A DNA stretch of 64,000 nt from Didemnitutus sp047777955 (lineage in GTDB: Bacteria > Verrucomicrobiota > Verrucomicrobiia > Opitutales > Opitutaceae): assembly GCF_047777955.1 (NCBI RefSeq), contig NZ_CP180537.1, forward strand, positions 4,464,001 through 4,528,000. The letters run 5' to 3'. The first letter of the stretch is position 1; the number at the start of each line of letters is the position of its first letter. Below the pieces are notes generated by a model. That model did no database searches. It was not told the DNA's origin and saw only the letters and a list, made by a program, of their open reading frames with translations. Below are positions 28,240 to 35,926 of the stretch, in pieces. The position numbers and the translations under genes are program-made.

Positions 28240-30390
28240 CTAGGCCACGGCCTCGAGCGCGCCGATGTCCAGGGTGCCGCGGGACGCCTCGGTCTCCGGA
28301 CCGGGCGGCCGACCGGTGAGAGCCACGACCTTGCCGCCGGCCAGGGTGACGACCTGATCGGCGACCGCGAGGAAGGCCGGGGTGTGCGAGGCGACCAGAA
28401 CGGTGCGGCCGGCGGCGCGGAGCCGTTGGCAGAGGGCCACGAGCGCCTGCTCGGCCTTGGCATCGAGCGCGGAGCTGGGTTCGTCGAGCAGCAGGACCGG
28501 CGCATCCAGATAGAGTGCGCGCACGATCGCGAGGCGCTGGCGCTGGCCGCCGGAGAGGTTGGCGCCGTTTTCGTTCAGGTGGGTGAGGAAACCCTGTGGG
28601 AGCTGCTCGATGAACTCGAGCGCGCCGACCTCGCGGCACAGCCGAAGTGCCCGCTCCATGTCGGGCTGCAGGTCGCCGGGCGCGAGATTTTCGAGAATCG
28701 TGCCGGAAAGCAGGTGCGTCTGCTGCGGGACGACCGCAAGGTGCCGCCGCAGGCTTTCGAGGCGGAAATACTGGAGGTCATGCTCGCCCAGGAAAACGCG
28801 GCCCTCGCTCGGCAGGTAGAGGCGCTGGAGCAGAGCCAGCAGTGTGCTTTTTCCGCAACCCGATTCGCCGACGAGCACCGTGATCCTGCCCGCGGGAACC
28901 GTGAGCGTGATGTCCTGCAACGTGGCGGTGCGGCCGGCGTGCTTGAACGAGACGTGCTCGAAGCGGATCTCGCCGAGCCGCGCGGGGGTGAGTTTGATCG
29001 TGCCTTGATCCTTTTCGAGCTCGAGGTCCATGATCTCGAACAGGCGGTCGGTCGCGATCAGCGTTTCCTGGATCTGCGTGTTGAGGCCGAGCAGCGCCGT
29101 GAGGGGGCCGGTGAGGTAGCCGGCGAGCGTGTAGCACGACATGAGCTGTCCGGGCGTGAGGCTGGCGTCGAGCACGAGGCCGGCGCCGAGCCAGAGCAGG
29201 CCGATGAGGTAGACCTGTGTGAGGAACGCACCCGCCGTGCCGGTGCCGAGCGCCGCAAGGCCGGCGCGCCAGCCGGTCTTGAGCAGCCGCACGAGCCGGA
29301 TTTCGGTGCGCAGCTCGGCATGCTCCTCGAGCCGGAAGCGCCGCAGCGCCGGCTGGGCCTGAAGCGACTCGACCAGCTGCGAGTCGAAGTCCGCCGCGCG
29401 TTCCATGATCTGGCGCTGGTAGGTGCGGTTGCGCAGATCGATGAACCAATAAAGCGCGGCGTTCAGCGGCAGTAGCGCGAGCGAGAGGAGCGCGAGTTTC
29501 CAGGACCAGAGGAACATCGCACCGAGCGAGAAGGCGAGGATCAGCGGGTTGAGGACGAGGTTGAGCAGCGCGCCGTTGAGAAAATTCCGGACCTTCACCG
29601 CGTCCGCTATGCGCGAGGTGATCTCGCCCACGCGCATCGAATCGAAGAACGGCTGGGGCAGCCGCATCAGGTGGTGATAGTAGGCGAGGATGAGCGTCGC
29701 ATCGATCTGCTGCGCCGTGCGCATCGAGAGCAGCGACTGGAACACCCCGAGCAGGAGCTTGAAGGCGAGGATGACCAGCATCGCCACGCCGAGCAGGTTG
29801 AGCAGCGAGCGATTCCCGTCGGGAATGACCTGGTCGACGATCTTCTGGACGTAGACCGACATCGCCAGACCGAGGATCGTGGTCACCACCGCGCCGACGA
29901 AGGCCTGTCCGAGCACGCTGCGATGGGGCGCCAGCAAGCTCCACAATCGCCGCCACGGCGACACCGTCGTGTCGCCCGGCCGGAAGTCCTCACCCGGAGC
30001 CACGAGGATCAACACGCCGGTCCAGACCGCCTTGAATTTCTCCTGCGACCACTTTTCCACGCGGCCGACCGCCGGGTCCATGACGCGGGCGTGCCTCGGC
30101 GACCACTCCACGAGCACGACGTAGTGCAGGAGCTTCTGATCGATCAGGCAGTGCGCAATCGCCGGCAACGGCACGGTCGGCAACGCCTCGGCCGGACCCT
30201 TCACGCCCTTCGCCGTGAACCCGATCTGCCGCGCCGCCTCGACGAGTCCCAGCGCCGTGGAACCGCGTTGGTTCGTCCCCGCGAGCTGGCGCCAGCGCGC
30301 CACCGGCACATCACAGCGATAATGCGCCCCGATGAAGCGCAGGCACGCCGCGCCACAGTCGGTGATGTCACGCTGACGGAAGTCTGTCAT
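28240..30390 (-). CDS. C39-peptidase ABC exporter of double-glycine peptides
   Basis: A 716-residue peptidase-containing ABC transporter. Residues 1-130 are a C39 peptidase with QRDITDCGAACL (catalytic C12), H89 in LLHYVVLVEW and D105 in RVMDPAVG. Then come six transmembrane helices (about residues 150-430) and a nucleotide-binding domain with Walker A GESGCGKST, signature LSGGQRQR and Walker B VLLLDEPSSALD. Such proteins cleave double-glycine leaders and export the core peptide through the inner membrane with a HlyD-type adaptor. The start at ATG 30390 puts the catalytic Cys at residue 12, the family position. It is the last gene of the peptide cassette. All catalytic residues are intact. 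Confidence 0.96.
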   Translation of the reverse strand: MTDFRQRDITDCGAACLRFIGAHYRCDVPVARWRQLAGTNQRGSTALGLVEAARQIGFTAKGVKGPAEALPTVPLPAIAHCLIDQKLLHYVVLVEWSPRHARVMDPAVGRVEKWSQEKFKAVWTGVLILVAPGEDFRPGDTTVSPWRRLWSLLAPHRSVLGQAFVGAVVTTILGLAMSVYVQKIVDQVIPDGNRSLLNLLGVAMLVILAFKLLLGVFQSLLSMRTAQQIDATLILAYYHHLMRLPQPFFDSMRVGEITSRIADAVKVRNFLNGALLNLVLNPLILAFSLGAMFLWSWKLALLSLALLPLNAALYWFIDLRNRTYQRQIMERAADFDSQLVESLQAQPALRRFRLEEHAELRTEIRLVRLLKTGWRAGLAALGTGTAGAFLTQVYLIGLLWLGAGLVLDASLTPGQLMSCYTLAGYLTGPLTALLGLNTQIQETLIATDRLFEIMDLELEKDQGTIKLTPARLGEIRFEHVSFKHAGRTATLQDITLTVPAGRITVLVGESGCGKSTLLALLQRLYLPSEGRVFLGEHDLQYFRLESLRRHLAVVPQQTHLLSGTILENLAPGDLQPDMERALRLCREVGALEFIEQLPQGFLTHLNENGANLSGGQRQRLAIVRALYLDAPVLLLDEPSSALDAKAEQALVALCQRLRAAGRTVLVASHTPAFLAVADQVVTLAGGKVVALTGRPPGPETEASRGTLDIGALEAVA

Positions 30391-30540
30391 CCTCACGTGA
30401 TGAACGCAGGTGGAAGCATGTTAGCGTGCGTCCGCATGCAGCATCCGATTAGGTCGTGCCGTTGTGGTCATCGCAGCCCGACTGGCAGACTCAGGTAGGC
30501 ACCTGTTCCATCCACACGCGAAGCCCACCGAGATACGGCG

Positions 30541-30843
30541 TCACAGGTGTCCGGACTTGTTGGATGTCGACAAGGGAGCCGCAGGGATGGCTGCATCCAG
30601 CAAACGGACGTGCGCCAGTGCGCATGTGAGCAACAGCAGCAGAAGCACTAACCAAAGAAATCGCGATCGGTAGAGCTCGGCTGAACCGGGCCGGTCGGGC
30701 CTAAACCAGAGGAAAGCCACGGCAATCGGAATCAACGAACTGACTTCATACACCGAACCGAACGCCACTCCCAAGCATACCAGAAAGGCGCAACTGGCCA
30801 GTTGCTTGAGTTCGGCAGCGCTTCTTGAGTGATCGTAAGGCAT
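30541..30843 (-). CDS. Small membrane protein, possible immunity protein
   Basis: A 100-residue protein, starting at ATG 30843 (MPYDHSRSAAEL). A GTG-type extension of five codons is possible. It has three hydrophobic segments: ASCAFLVCLGVAFGSVY, LIPIAVAFLWF and FLWLVLLLLLLTCALAHV, with a basic loop between. No family is recognised. It lies between the precursor peptides and the C39 exporter on the same strand, the usual place for bacteriocin immunity proteins, many of which are small and polytopic. The immunity role is inferred from position and size only; an accessory transport role is equally possible. Its base composition is less GC-rich than the flanks. Confidence 0.6.
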   Translation of the reverse strand: MPYDHSRSAAELKQLASCAFLVCLGVAFGSVYEVSSLIPIAVAFLWFRPDRPGSAELYRSRFLWLVLLLLLLTCALAHVRLLDAAIPAAPLSTSNKSGHL

Positions 30844-30860
30844 GGCTGAAACCCACAAAG

Positions 30861-30902
30861 GCCCGCCTCGCGACCAGTTGAGCCAGAAACAGCGAGGCGG
30901 GC
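30861..30902 (-). promoter_or_regulatory. Hairpin between peptide gene and membrane protein
   Basis: A perfect 11-bp inverted repeat (GCCCGCCTCGC / GCGAGGCGGGC) with a 20-base loop lies 15 bases after the stop of the last precursor peptide and 17 bases before the next gene. On the transcribed strand it is followed by CTTTGTGGGTTTC, only weakly T-rich. It could act as a leaky terminator or RNA-stabilising structure giving more peptide mRNA than exporter mRNA, as in many bacteriocin operons. Confidence 0.6.
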
Positions 30903-30917
30903 GAGAGACGATGTGGA

Positions 30918-31121
30918 TTACTTAAGGCCCATGGACCCCGGCAACATCCCCGGGTAAGGAGTCCAATTGCCAGCGCCGCCACTCGTCGGAGTAAACAGCC
31001 AATCGACAAAGTTCACCGTCTTCTGCGCGGCATACCCAATCATGCGCCCCAGATTGATATGCGCTTCGGAGCCGCCAACGATGCTCTCGAGTTCCGATCT
31101 GCTGAGTTCGATGTTTTTCAT
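30918..31121 (-). CDS. Double-glycine leader precursor peptide 1
   Basis: A 67-residue precursor. The leader MKNIELSRSELESIVGG (17 residues) matches the LSxxELxxIxGG consensus cleaved by C39 peptidases, so the core would be 50 residues beginning SEAHINLG. The core has an amphipathic part (GRMIGYAAQKTVNFVDWLF) and a Gly/Pro-rich tail (SGGAGNWTPYPGMLPGSMG). It has no Cys, so no disulfide or lanthionine. Its first 17 coding bases, ATGAAAAACATCGAACT, are identical to those of the neighbouring precursor 29 bp upstream. The core is not recognisably like a known bacteriocin family. Function (toxin, signal or adhesin) is unknown. Confidence 0.82.
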   Translation of the reverse strand: MKNIELSRSELESIVGGSEAHINLGRMIGYAAQKTVNFVDWLFTPTSGGAGNWTPYPGMLPGSMGLK

Positions 31122-31149
31122 GGTCGTAGCCTATATTTGTTTTTGTGGG

Positions 31150-31347
31150 TTACTTCGTCTTGTTCGCAGCAGCGATGCCCTCGTCGAGCCCGCGGAGGTA
31201 GTCGCTGTATCCACTCATGAGCCAATACGCAGCCCCGGCCACCAGGCCAAGCGTCGCAACCGGCGTAACGCCGAGCAGGAACCCAGTGCCCCACGAAAGG
31301 CCACCGGAGATGCCAGCGAGTTCATCGTTCAGTTCGATGTTTTTCAT
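31150..31347 (-). CDS. Double-glycine leader precursor peptide 2
   Basis: A 65-residue precursor. The leader MKNIELNDELAGISGG (16 residues) is followed by a 49-residue core that is strongly hydrophobic and glycine-rich (LSWGTGFLLGVTPVATLGL, VAGAAYWLMSGYSDY) and ends in a hydrophilic tail (LRGLDEGIAAANKTK). The repeated small-residue spacing (GxxxG-like) resembles membrane-inserting class IIb bacteriocin subunits. No Cys is present. The start lies 5 bp after the stop of the large TPR protein, so cotranscription is near certain. Leader similarity to peptide 1 is high while the cores differ, typical of diversified cargo of a single exporter. Confidence 0.84.
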   Translation of the reverse strand: MKNIELNDELAGISGGLSWGTGFLLGVTPVATLGLVAGAAYWLMSGYSDYLRGLDEGIAAANKTK

Positions 31348-31352
31348 TTTGT

Positions 31353-33218
31353 TTATGGGTTAATTTCCACGCACTGCGCGTGAAATGATGACGGGCAGCG
31401 AGTCCGTGATAAATCCTCAGCGAGAATCGCTTGTTCTGTGGATGTGCCGACCCTCGCTTGCCCGAGAGGCATGGCTGTTGAATCGTAGATTTCGTAAGGT
31501 GAGCGCATCACACGTGCAGCGCGAAGGTTGCCTAACGCCGCTCGCAGTGCCGCATAGCGCGCACGTGCCGTCTCGTCGCGGGCCCAGGTTTCGCCGAGAG
31601 CCAGCAGCGCGTTGGCTTCGGCGGCATAGCCGTGGCGACGATGCAGATCGACGGCTGAGATGATGTAGTCGGTCTCATCCCGAAAGAGCTGCGCCCCCTC
31701 CAACAGCACGGCGAGGTGGCGCTTCGTCGGCGTCACGGCGCTTTGCGCCCACACCGCGGCAATCATTTGATAGACTTCGAGCGCCGGAGGCTTGCGCGTG
31801 CGCGCCGCGAACAGTGGCGTGAGCACCCGCTCGAGTGCGCCGCCCGGCAACTTGGCATCAGCTGGCAGTCCATGTCGCGATTCATCCAACCGCAGCTTGG
31901 TGAGAGAGAGCAGCGCGCGCGTTCCAAGCGCAGCTTGCGCAAAGGCATATTCCAGCAGCGGCCGCGCTGCATCCGCATGGCCTTGGTCATACTCCAACTG
32001 ACCGAGCAACCCACGCAACTCGCCGCTGGCGGGATTCGCCTTCAGTCCGCGTTGCAAGGTGCGTCGCGCGGCGGCGGCGTATTTCGCGGCGAGTTCCGGG
32101 AAATCGTGCCGCAGGCGCCGCGCTTCCATCGCTTCGAAATTCCCCTTCAGGCGCGCCACCTGCTCCTCGGTGGCCATCCGCAACGTCAAGTTGCTCAGCT
32201 CCGGCACCGGTCGGTTCACGTTGGCGACTTGGATCGTTTCCGGCGCGGCAACGGCGACGCGGAGGTAGCGGAGCATCTCGTTTTCGGCCTCCGCGTAGGA
32301 TAATTTGAACCAGCGACGGAACATCGGTTCGTTCACCGGATGCGCGCGTGCTTCCAGCGCGAAACCCCAAAACGCCACCGGATCGAGCGGCCTCCCATTC
32401 TTGCCGAACAGCTGCCAACGCACGAAAAGCCCGGCCTGCGACGACCACAGACGATAGGTTTCAGGGTCCTTTTCGCGATTGGGAGTCGCCGCAAAAAAAC
32501 TTTCCAGCGGCAACAGTTCGGGAGGCCGAAAGCGTTTCTCCCGGAGTTCCTGCGAAACCTCTTCCGATATCCAGAGGAAGGCGGACAAGTCGATCGCCGG
32601 CCGGTCGGGATAGCCGCACAGCTGCGAGAGGCACCCCGAGCTACCGAACAACCCCTCGGACAACCACCGCGGCACGCCGCTTGCCTCTGCCGTCAACCGC
32701 CTGGCGAGTTCGGTCCCCACCATCGGCCATTCGCTCACCCCGTGGAGGTTGGCCGCGAGGGTGAGGACGTCACCGTCCGATTGGCTCACATGGCCGGCAA
32801 ACTCGGTCGTGCCTGCCCGCCAGCGTGAGCCTCCCTGCGAAATCGCCACCGTCGCGAGTAGATCCGCCCGGTGGTCGAACAAAACGAAACTTACCGGTAG
32901 AGTGCGCTCCCCGAAAAAAGCCCGGCTCATGAAATTCTTGCCGCGGATCGCCGAGGCCAGGAACGCCTCCGTGAGGCGATCACTCGCCAAAGTGAGCACT
33001 TCGATCTCTGCAACGCGACCGTAACGCCAGGGAAGGTCGTCGGGCAATTCGTTCACGACAAACGGCGGCAGCTTTACGACCTCGTCTCGCTGCGTCGCAG
33101 CGGGCGAATCCGGCGCGCCTCCTTGGAGCCCCGTTCCGGAGATCGCCGCCAGAAAACCCATCCCAAACCACCCGCGTCGGAGCAGACGTGCGGCAAGCTG
33201 ACGGCAATCGGAGTTCAT
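31353..33218 (-). CDS. Exported TPR protein with degenerate metallopeptidase motif
   Basis: A 621-residue protein with an N-terminal hydrophobic segment (WFGMGFLAAISGTGL) that may be a signal or anchor. Around residues 169-190 the sequence TELARRLTAEASGVPRWLSE reads like the zinc site of DUF1570/peptidase-MA-like gluzincins (HExxH followed by PRWLSEGL). However, both His positions are replaced (T169, R173) while the Glu remains, so it is probably catalytically dead. The C-terminal half (from about residue 360) is helical with TPR-like repeats (SGELRGLLGQLEYDQGHADA). It is embedded in the peptide cassette between two precursors. I infer a binding, maturation or chaperone role for the exported peptides; not shown. 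Confidence 0.65.
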   Translation of the reverse strand: MNSDCRQLAARLLRRGWFGMGFLAAISGTGLQGGAPDSPAATQRDEVVKLPPFVVNELPDDLPWRYGRVAEIEVLTLASDRLTEAFLASAIRGKNFMSRAFFGERTLPVSFVLFDHRADLLATVAISQGGSRWRAGTTEFAGHVSQSDGDVLTLAANLHGVSEWPMVGTELARRLTAEASGVPRWLSEGLFGSSGCLSQLCGYPDRPAIDLSAFLWISEEVSQELREKRFRPPELLPLESFFAATPNREKDPETYRLWSSQAGLFVRWQLFGKNGRPLDPVAFWGFALEARAHPVNEPMFRRWFKLSYAEAENEMLRYLRVAVAAPETIQVANVNRPVPELSNLTLRMATEEQVARLKGNFEAMEARRLRHDFPELAAKYAAAARRTLQRGLKANPASGELRGLLGQLEYDQGHADAARPLLEYAFAQAALGTRALLSLTKLRLDESRHGLPADAKLPGGALERVLTPLFAARTRKPPALEVYQMIAAVWAQSAVTPTKRHLAVLLEGAQLFRDETDYIISAVDLHRRHGYAAEANALLALGETWARDETARARYAALRAALGNLRAARVMRSPYEIYDSTAMPLGQARVGTSTEQAILAEDLSRTRCPSSFHAQCVEINP

Positions 33219-33275
33219 GGGAAACGCACCCGGAAAATCTGGGAGCGCACCAACTGGGGATCGATGCGCCCGCGG

Positions 33276-33458
33276 TTATCGTGCGAGTTCAATCTCACAC
33301 GCCGGATCGATACCGGGAGCGGCGTAGACATTGAACGTCGGAGAGGGCGCGGGCGGCGGCGGGGGCGGCGGGGTGTAAGGCGGCCGCGGCGGGATTTGAT
33401 CGATGGCTTCTTCGCCACCAGAGATGGCGCTCAGTTCGTATTGTTTCAGTGTCTTCAT
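33276..33458 (-). CDS. Double-glycine leader precursor peptide 3, Pro-rich
   Basis: A 60-residue precursor starting at ATG 33458. The leader MKTLKQYELSAISGG (15 residues) again fits the C39 consensus. The 45-residue core is unlike the other two: acidic start (EEAIDQ), a proline-rich stretch (PPRPPYTPPPPPPPAPSP), then FNVYAAPGIDPACEIELAR with a single Cys. The single Cys suggests a possible dimer or modification but not an intramolecular bridge. It sits 45 bp downstream of the HlyD gene and 57 bp upstream of the TPR protein gene. The longer open frame upstream is antisense-like noise overlapping HlyD. Confidence 0.78.
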   Translation of the reverse strand: MKTLKQYELSAISGGEEAIDQIPPRPPYTPPPPPPPAPSPTFNVYAAPGIDPACEIELAR

Positions 33459-33502
33459 TTTTCGCGGTTTGTTTTCCCCGGCGGGATTGCCGGGAAGGGG
33501 AC

Positions 33503-34723
33503 TCAGGGGCGCGACGCGGCGGCGCGGTTCTGCGGGTCGAGCCATACGCTCGCGTCCTGGTAGAGGATTTGGAGCAAGGTGCGGCGGGCGGTGAGAAAAC
33601 GGGCGGAGACGGTCATGCCCTTGCCGAGTCGGCCGACGGCACCGTTCGCGAGCTGCAGGTGCGAACGCGCGGGCGCGATCGTCACCTTGAAGGCCAACGC
33701 GCCGCCGGCACCCATGGCGTTGCTGGCATCCGCGGCGATCGCGACCACGCGGGCGTCGAGCAGGCCCCATTGCGTGTAGGGGAAGGCGTCGATCTGAAGC
33801 CGCACAGGCTGGCCGGGCCGCACCAAGCCGATCTCATGCGGCGGCACGTGTGTCTCCACGACCAGCCGGTCGTCGGGTGAAATCGCGCCGACCACCTGGC
33901 CGGCGCCGACGATCGCGCCGGCGCCTAAGCCGACGATTCCTTGCACCGTGCCCGCGAGCGGGGCGCGCAGCACCGCCTGCGCCCGCTCGGCCTCGAGGCG
34001 CTTCTGCTCCGAGGCGAGGTCCGCCAAAGCGGCGGCCGTTTCCTGCCGGCGGTCGTGCCAGTGCGTCCGCATCTGCTCAACCGCCAGGCGCGCCTCCGCT
34101 TGCACGCGCTCGAGGGCATAGCGGGCGTCATCGAGCTCGCGCTGGGTCGCGATGCCCTTGTCTGCGAGCGCCGTGGCGCGGGCCAGTTCGCTGCGGGCCT
34201 TGGCCTCGCCCACGCGCCCCGCCTCGAGTTGCGCGCGCAACTGCTCCACTTCCTGCCCGATGGCCTGCAGGCTGGAGAACGGTTCCACGGCGCGGCGGCC
34301 CGTCACATCATACAACACACCGGACGACACCAGCCGCACCGTGGAAAGGGAATCGAGCAAGGCCTGCACCGCCTGCTTTTCGCGCTGAAGCGCCGCGTTG
34401 CGCGCCAGGCGCTCGTCGAGATCGGGGGTCGCGAGCTCGAGGAGCGGCTGGCCGGCGGCCACGCGGTCGTTGTCGTGCGCGAGCACGCGGGCGACCCGGC
34501 CGCCCAGGGCGAGGCGCAAGTCCACCCGCTCGGTGGCCGGCCGCACCACACCGGGCGCGCTCACCGAGACGTCGACCTCGATCAGCGGCAGGCTGATCAG
34601 CGCCGCCACCGTGCCGGCGAGCGTGAGCCAGTAGATCGCCCGCGGCACCCGTCCGTGCTCCGCGCGCAGGCTCTCCACCGTGTGGGCGGCCAGCGGGAGA
34701 GGCAGGGGATGCGCGGCGGACAT
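33503..34723 (-). CDS. HlyD-type adaptor of the peptide exporter
   Basis: A 406-residue membrane-fusion protein. A single N-terminal transmembrane helix (AIYWLTLAGTVAALISLPLI) is followed by a lipoyl half (LRLALGGRVARVLAHDNDRVAAGQ), a long periplasmic helical hairpin rich in Glu, Arg, Ala and Gln (about residues 120-260), the second lipoyl half (AVLRAPLAGTVQGIVGLGAG) and a beta-barrel (VETHVPPHEIGLVRPGQPVR, the usual HlyD C-terminal motif). It would bridge the C39 exporter to a TolC-like outer-membrane channel, which is not encoded here. It lies 46 bp downstream of the LuxR-type regulator on the same strand. Confidence 0.92.
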   Translation of the reverse strand: MSAAHPLPLPLAAHTVESLRAEHGRVPRAIYWLTLAGTVAALISLPLIEVDVSVSAPGVVRPATERVDLRLALGGRVARVLAHDNDRVAAGQPLLELATPDLDERLARNAALQREKQAVQALLDSLSTVRLVSSGVLYDVTGRRAVEPFSSLQAIGQEVEQLRAQLEAGRVGEAKARSELARATALADKGIATQRELDDARYALERVQAEARLAVEQMRTHWHDRRQETAAALADLASEQKRLEAERAQAVLRAPLAGTVQGIVGLGAGAIVGAGQVVGAISPDDRLVVETHVPPHEIGLVRPGQPVRLQIDAFPYTQWGLLDARVVAIAADASNAMGAGGALAFKVTIAPARSHLQLANGAVGRLGKGMTVSARFLTARRTLLQILYQDASVWLDPQNRAAASRP

Positions 34724-34769
34724 GGGCGCAAATGCTGCGGCGGGTGCGGCTCATGAAAACCCCTTCTTC

Positions 34770-35483
34770 TCATCCAAATGGAGGCAAAGGATCGCTTGAC
34801 TCGCGCCCTTTATCCTCTCGCGCCACCCAGCTTTCGTTGGGCGGACGCGCGAAGCCCCGCTGAATCGCCCAGTGGATCAATTCCGTCCGGCTGTGCACAT
34901 TCAGCTTCCCCATCAGGTGGATCCGGTGCGTCTTCACCGTGTAGGCGCTGAGGCCGACGGTCGACGCGATCTGCTCATCCGACAGCCCGGCGCCGATCTG
35001 GGGCAGCAGCTCGAGTTCGCGATCCGAGAGGATCTTGAAATACGCCTGCGGATCGGCGCGGAAACGCCGCACCGCATCGTAGACTTCCCGCGGCAGGTAT
35101 TTGTCCCCCGCCGCCACCGCACGGATCGCCGCCGGCAGCTGCGTGAGCACATCGTCCGTCTTCCACAACAAGCCGGCGATGTGCGCGCGGGATGTGGCCA
35201 GCAGGACGACGTCGTCGCGCCGGACCGACAGCAGGATAATCCGCGGCGGCGCCGGCGAGTGCGACAGCTCGCGCGCCAGCTCCAGGCCGTCGCCATCGGG
35301 CAACACGAGGTCGAGCAGCACCACGTTCGGTCGCAGCACCGCGGCGCGCTCCCGTGCCGCGCGGGCCGATTCGACCACTTCGGATTTGCCGACCTCCGGA
35401 GTCGCCCGCAGGGCCGCGGCGACGGCCCCCTGCCACAGCGGGTCGTCATCCACGTGGAGCAGCGAAAGGCGCGGGCCGTTCAT
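34770..35483 (-). CDS. NarL/FixJ-type response regulator of the peptide cassette
   Basis: A 237-residue protein. The receiver domain has an acidic pocket (LLHVDDDPLW), the phospho-acceptor Asp in VVLLDLVLPDGDGLELA, and Lys in GLLWKTDD. A LuxR-type helix-turn-helix follows (LSDRELELLPQIGAGLSDEQ then IASTVGLSAYTVKTHRIHLM). It heads the peptide cassette and is the natural candidate for its activator, perhaps as a peptide- or density-responsive switch. No histidine kinase gene is adjacent, so the cognate kinase must lie elsewhere. Confidence 0.92.
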   Translation of the reverse strand: MNGPRLSLLHVDDDPLWQGAVAAALRATPEVGKSEVVESARAARERAAVLRPNVVLLDLVLPDGDGLELARELSHSPAPPRIILLSVRRDDVVLLATSRAHIAGLLWKTDDVLTQLPAAIRAVAAGDKYLPREVYDAVRRFRADPQAYFKILSDRELELLPQIGAGLSDEQIASTVGLSAYTVKTHRIHLMGKLNVHSRTELIHWAIQRGFARPPNESWVAREDKGRESSDPLPPFG

Positions 35484-35874
35484 CGCGGTCGAGTCCTCCG
35501 TCAGGGGCGCGGCCTCCGCGCCGCGTCCACGGCGTCGCCCCGCCTCGTCGGGCCGGCGGTGCGAGCAGGCCTTGCCCTCGCACCGGCGCCCGCCGGCCGC
35601 AAATCGCCGCGCCCGTCTCCACGCCGCACCATCGACAACCCCTCCCTGCCCGGGGCCGTTGCAGCGGGCACTGGTCTGCCGGAGTGCGCGGAGGGCATGC
35701 GGCGGTGAAAACGGCGCCGGAGCAGGACGAGAACGCCATCCGCCTAAAAAGGAGCTAAACGGCCCCGGCCCACCGAGGCCTTACGGCCTGCGAGCCGTCG
35801 ATCTTCGGCGCGACCGGGCGCAGGCGTCCGCCGGCCCGGGACGCGCCGCATCCGCGGCGTCATGCCTCGGAAAG
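35484..35874. other. Intergenic region upstream of the peptide cassette
   Basis: About 390 bases with no convincing gene. It must hold the promoter for the regulator-HlyD-peptide cassette. Open frames here are all shadows with no conserved motif, and I could not identify a clear regulator-binding repeat. Confidence 0.5.
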
Positions 35875-35878
35875 CAAA

Positions 35879-35906
35879 ACACCCCGGCGCACGGTGCCCG
35901 GGGTGT
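35879..35906 (-). terminator. Rho-independent terminator of the M14 gene
   Basis: On the minus strand a 9-bp stem (ACACCCCGG / CCGGGGTGT) with a 10-base loop leads into TTTGCTTT (the stem itself ends in T), 20 bases downstream of the carboxypeptidase stop. Confidence 0.82.
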
Positions 35907-35926
35907 CGGCCCAAGCGCCAGGAGGC

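Noticed and set aside
30967..31383. Plus-strand ORF over peptides 1 and 2
   Set aside because: It is antisense to two precursors with leader motifs and adjacent operon genes; no domain is recognisable in it.
33459..33770. N-terminal extension of peptide 3
   Set aside because: The upstream codons overlap the HlyD gene in another frame and are Arg-rich noise; the leader begins at ATG 33458.
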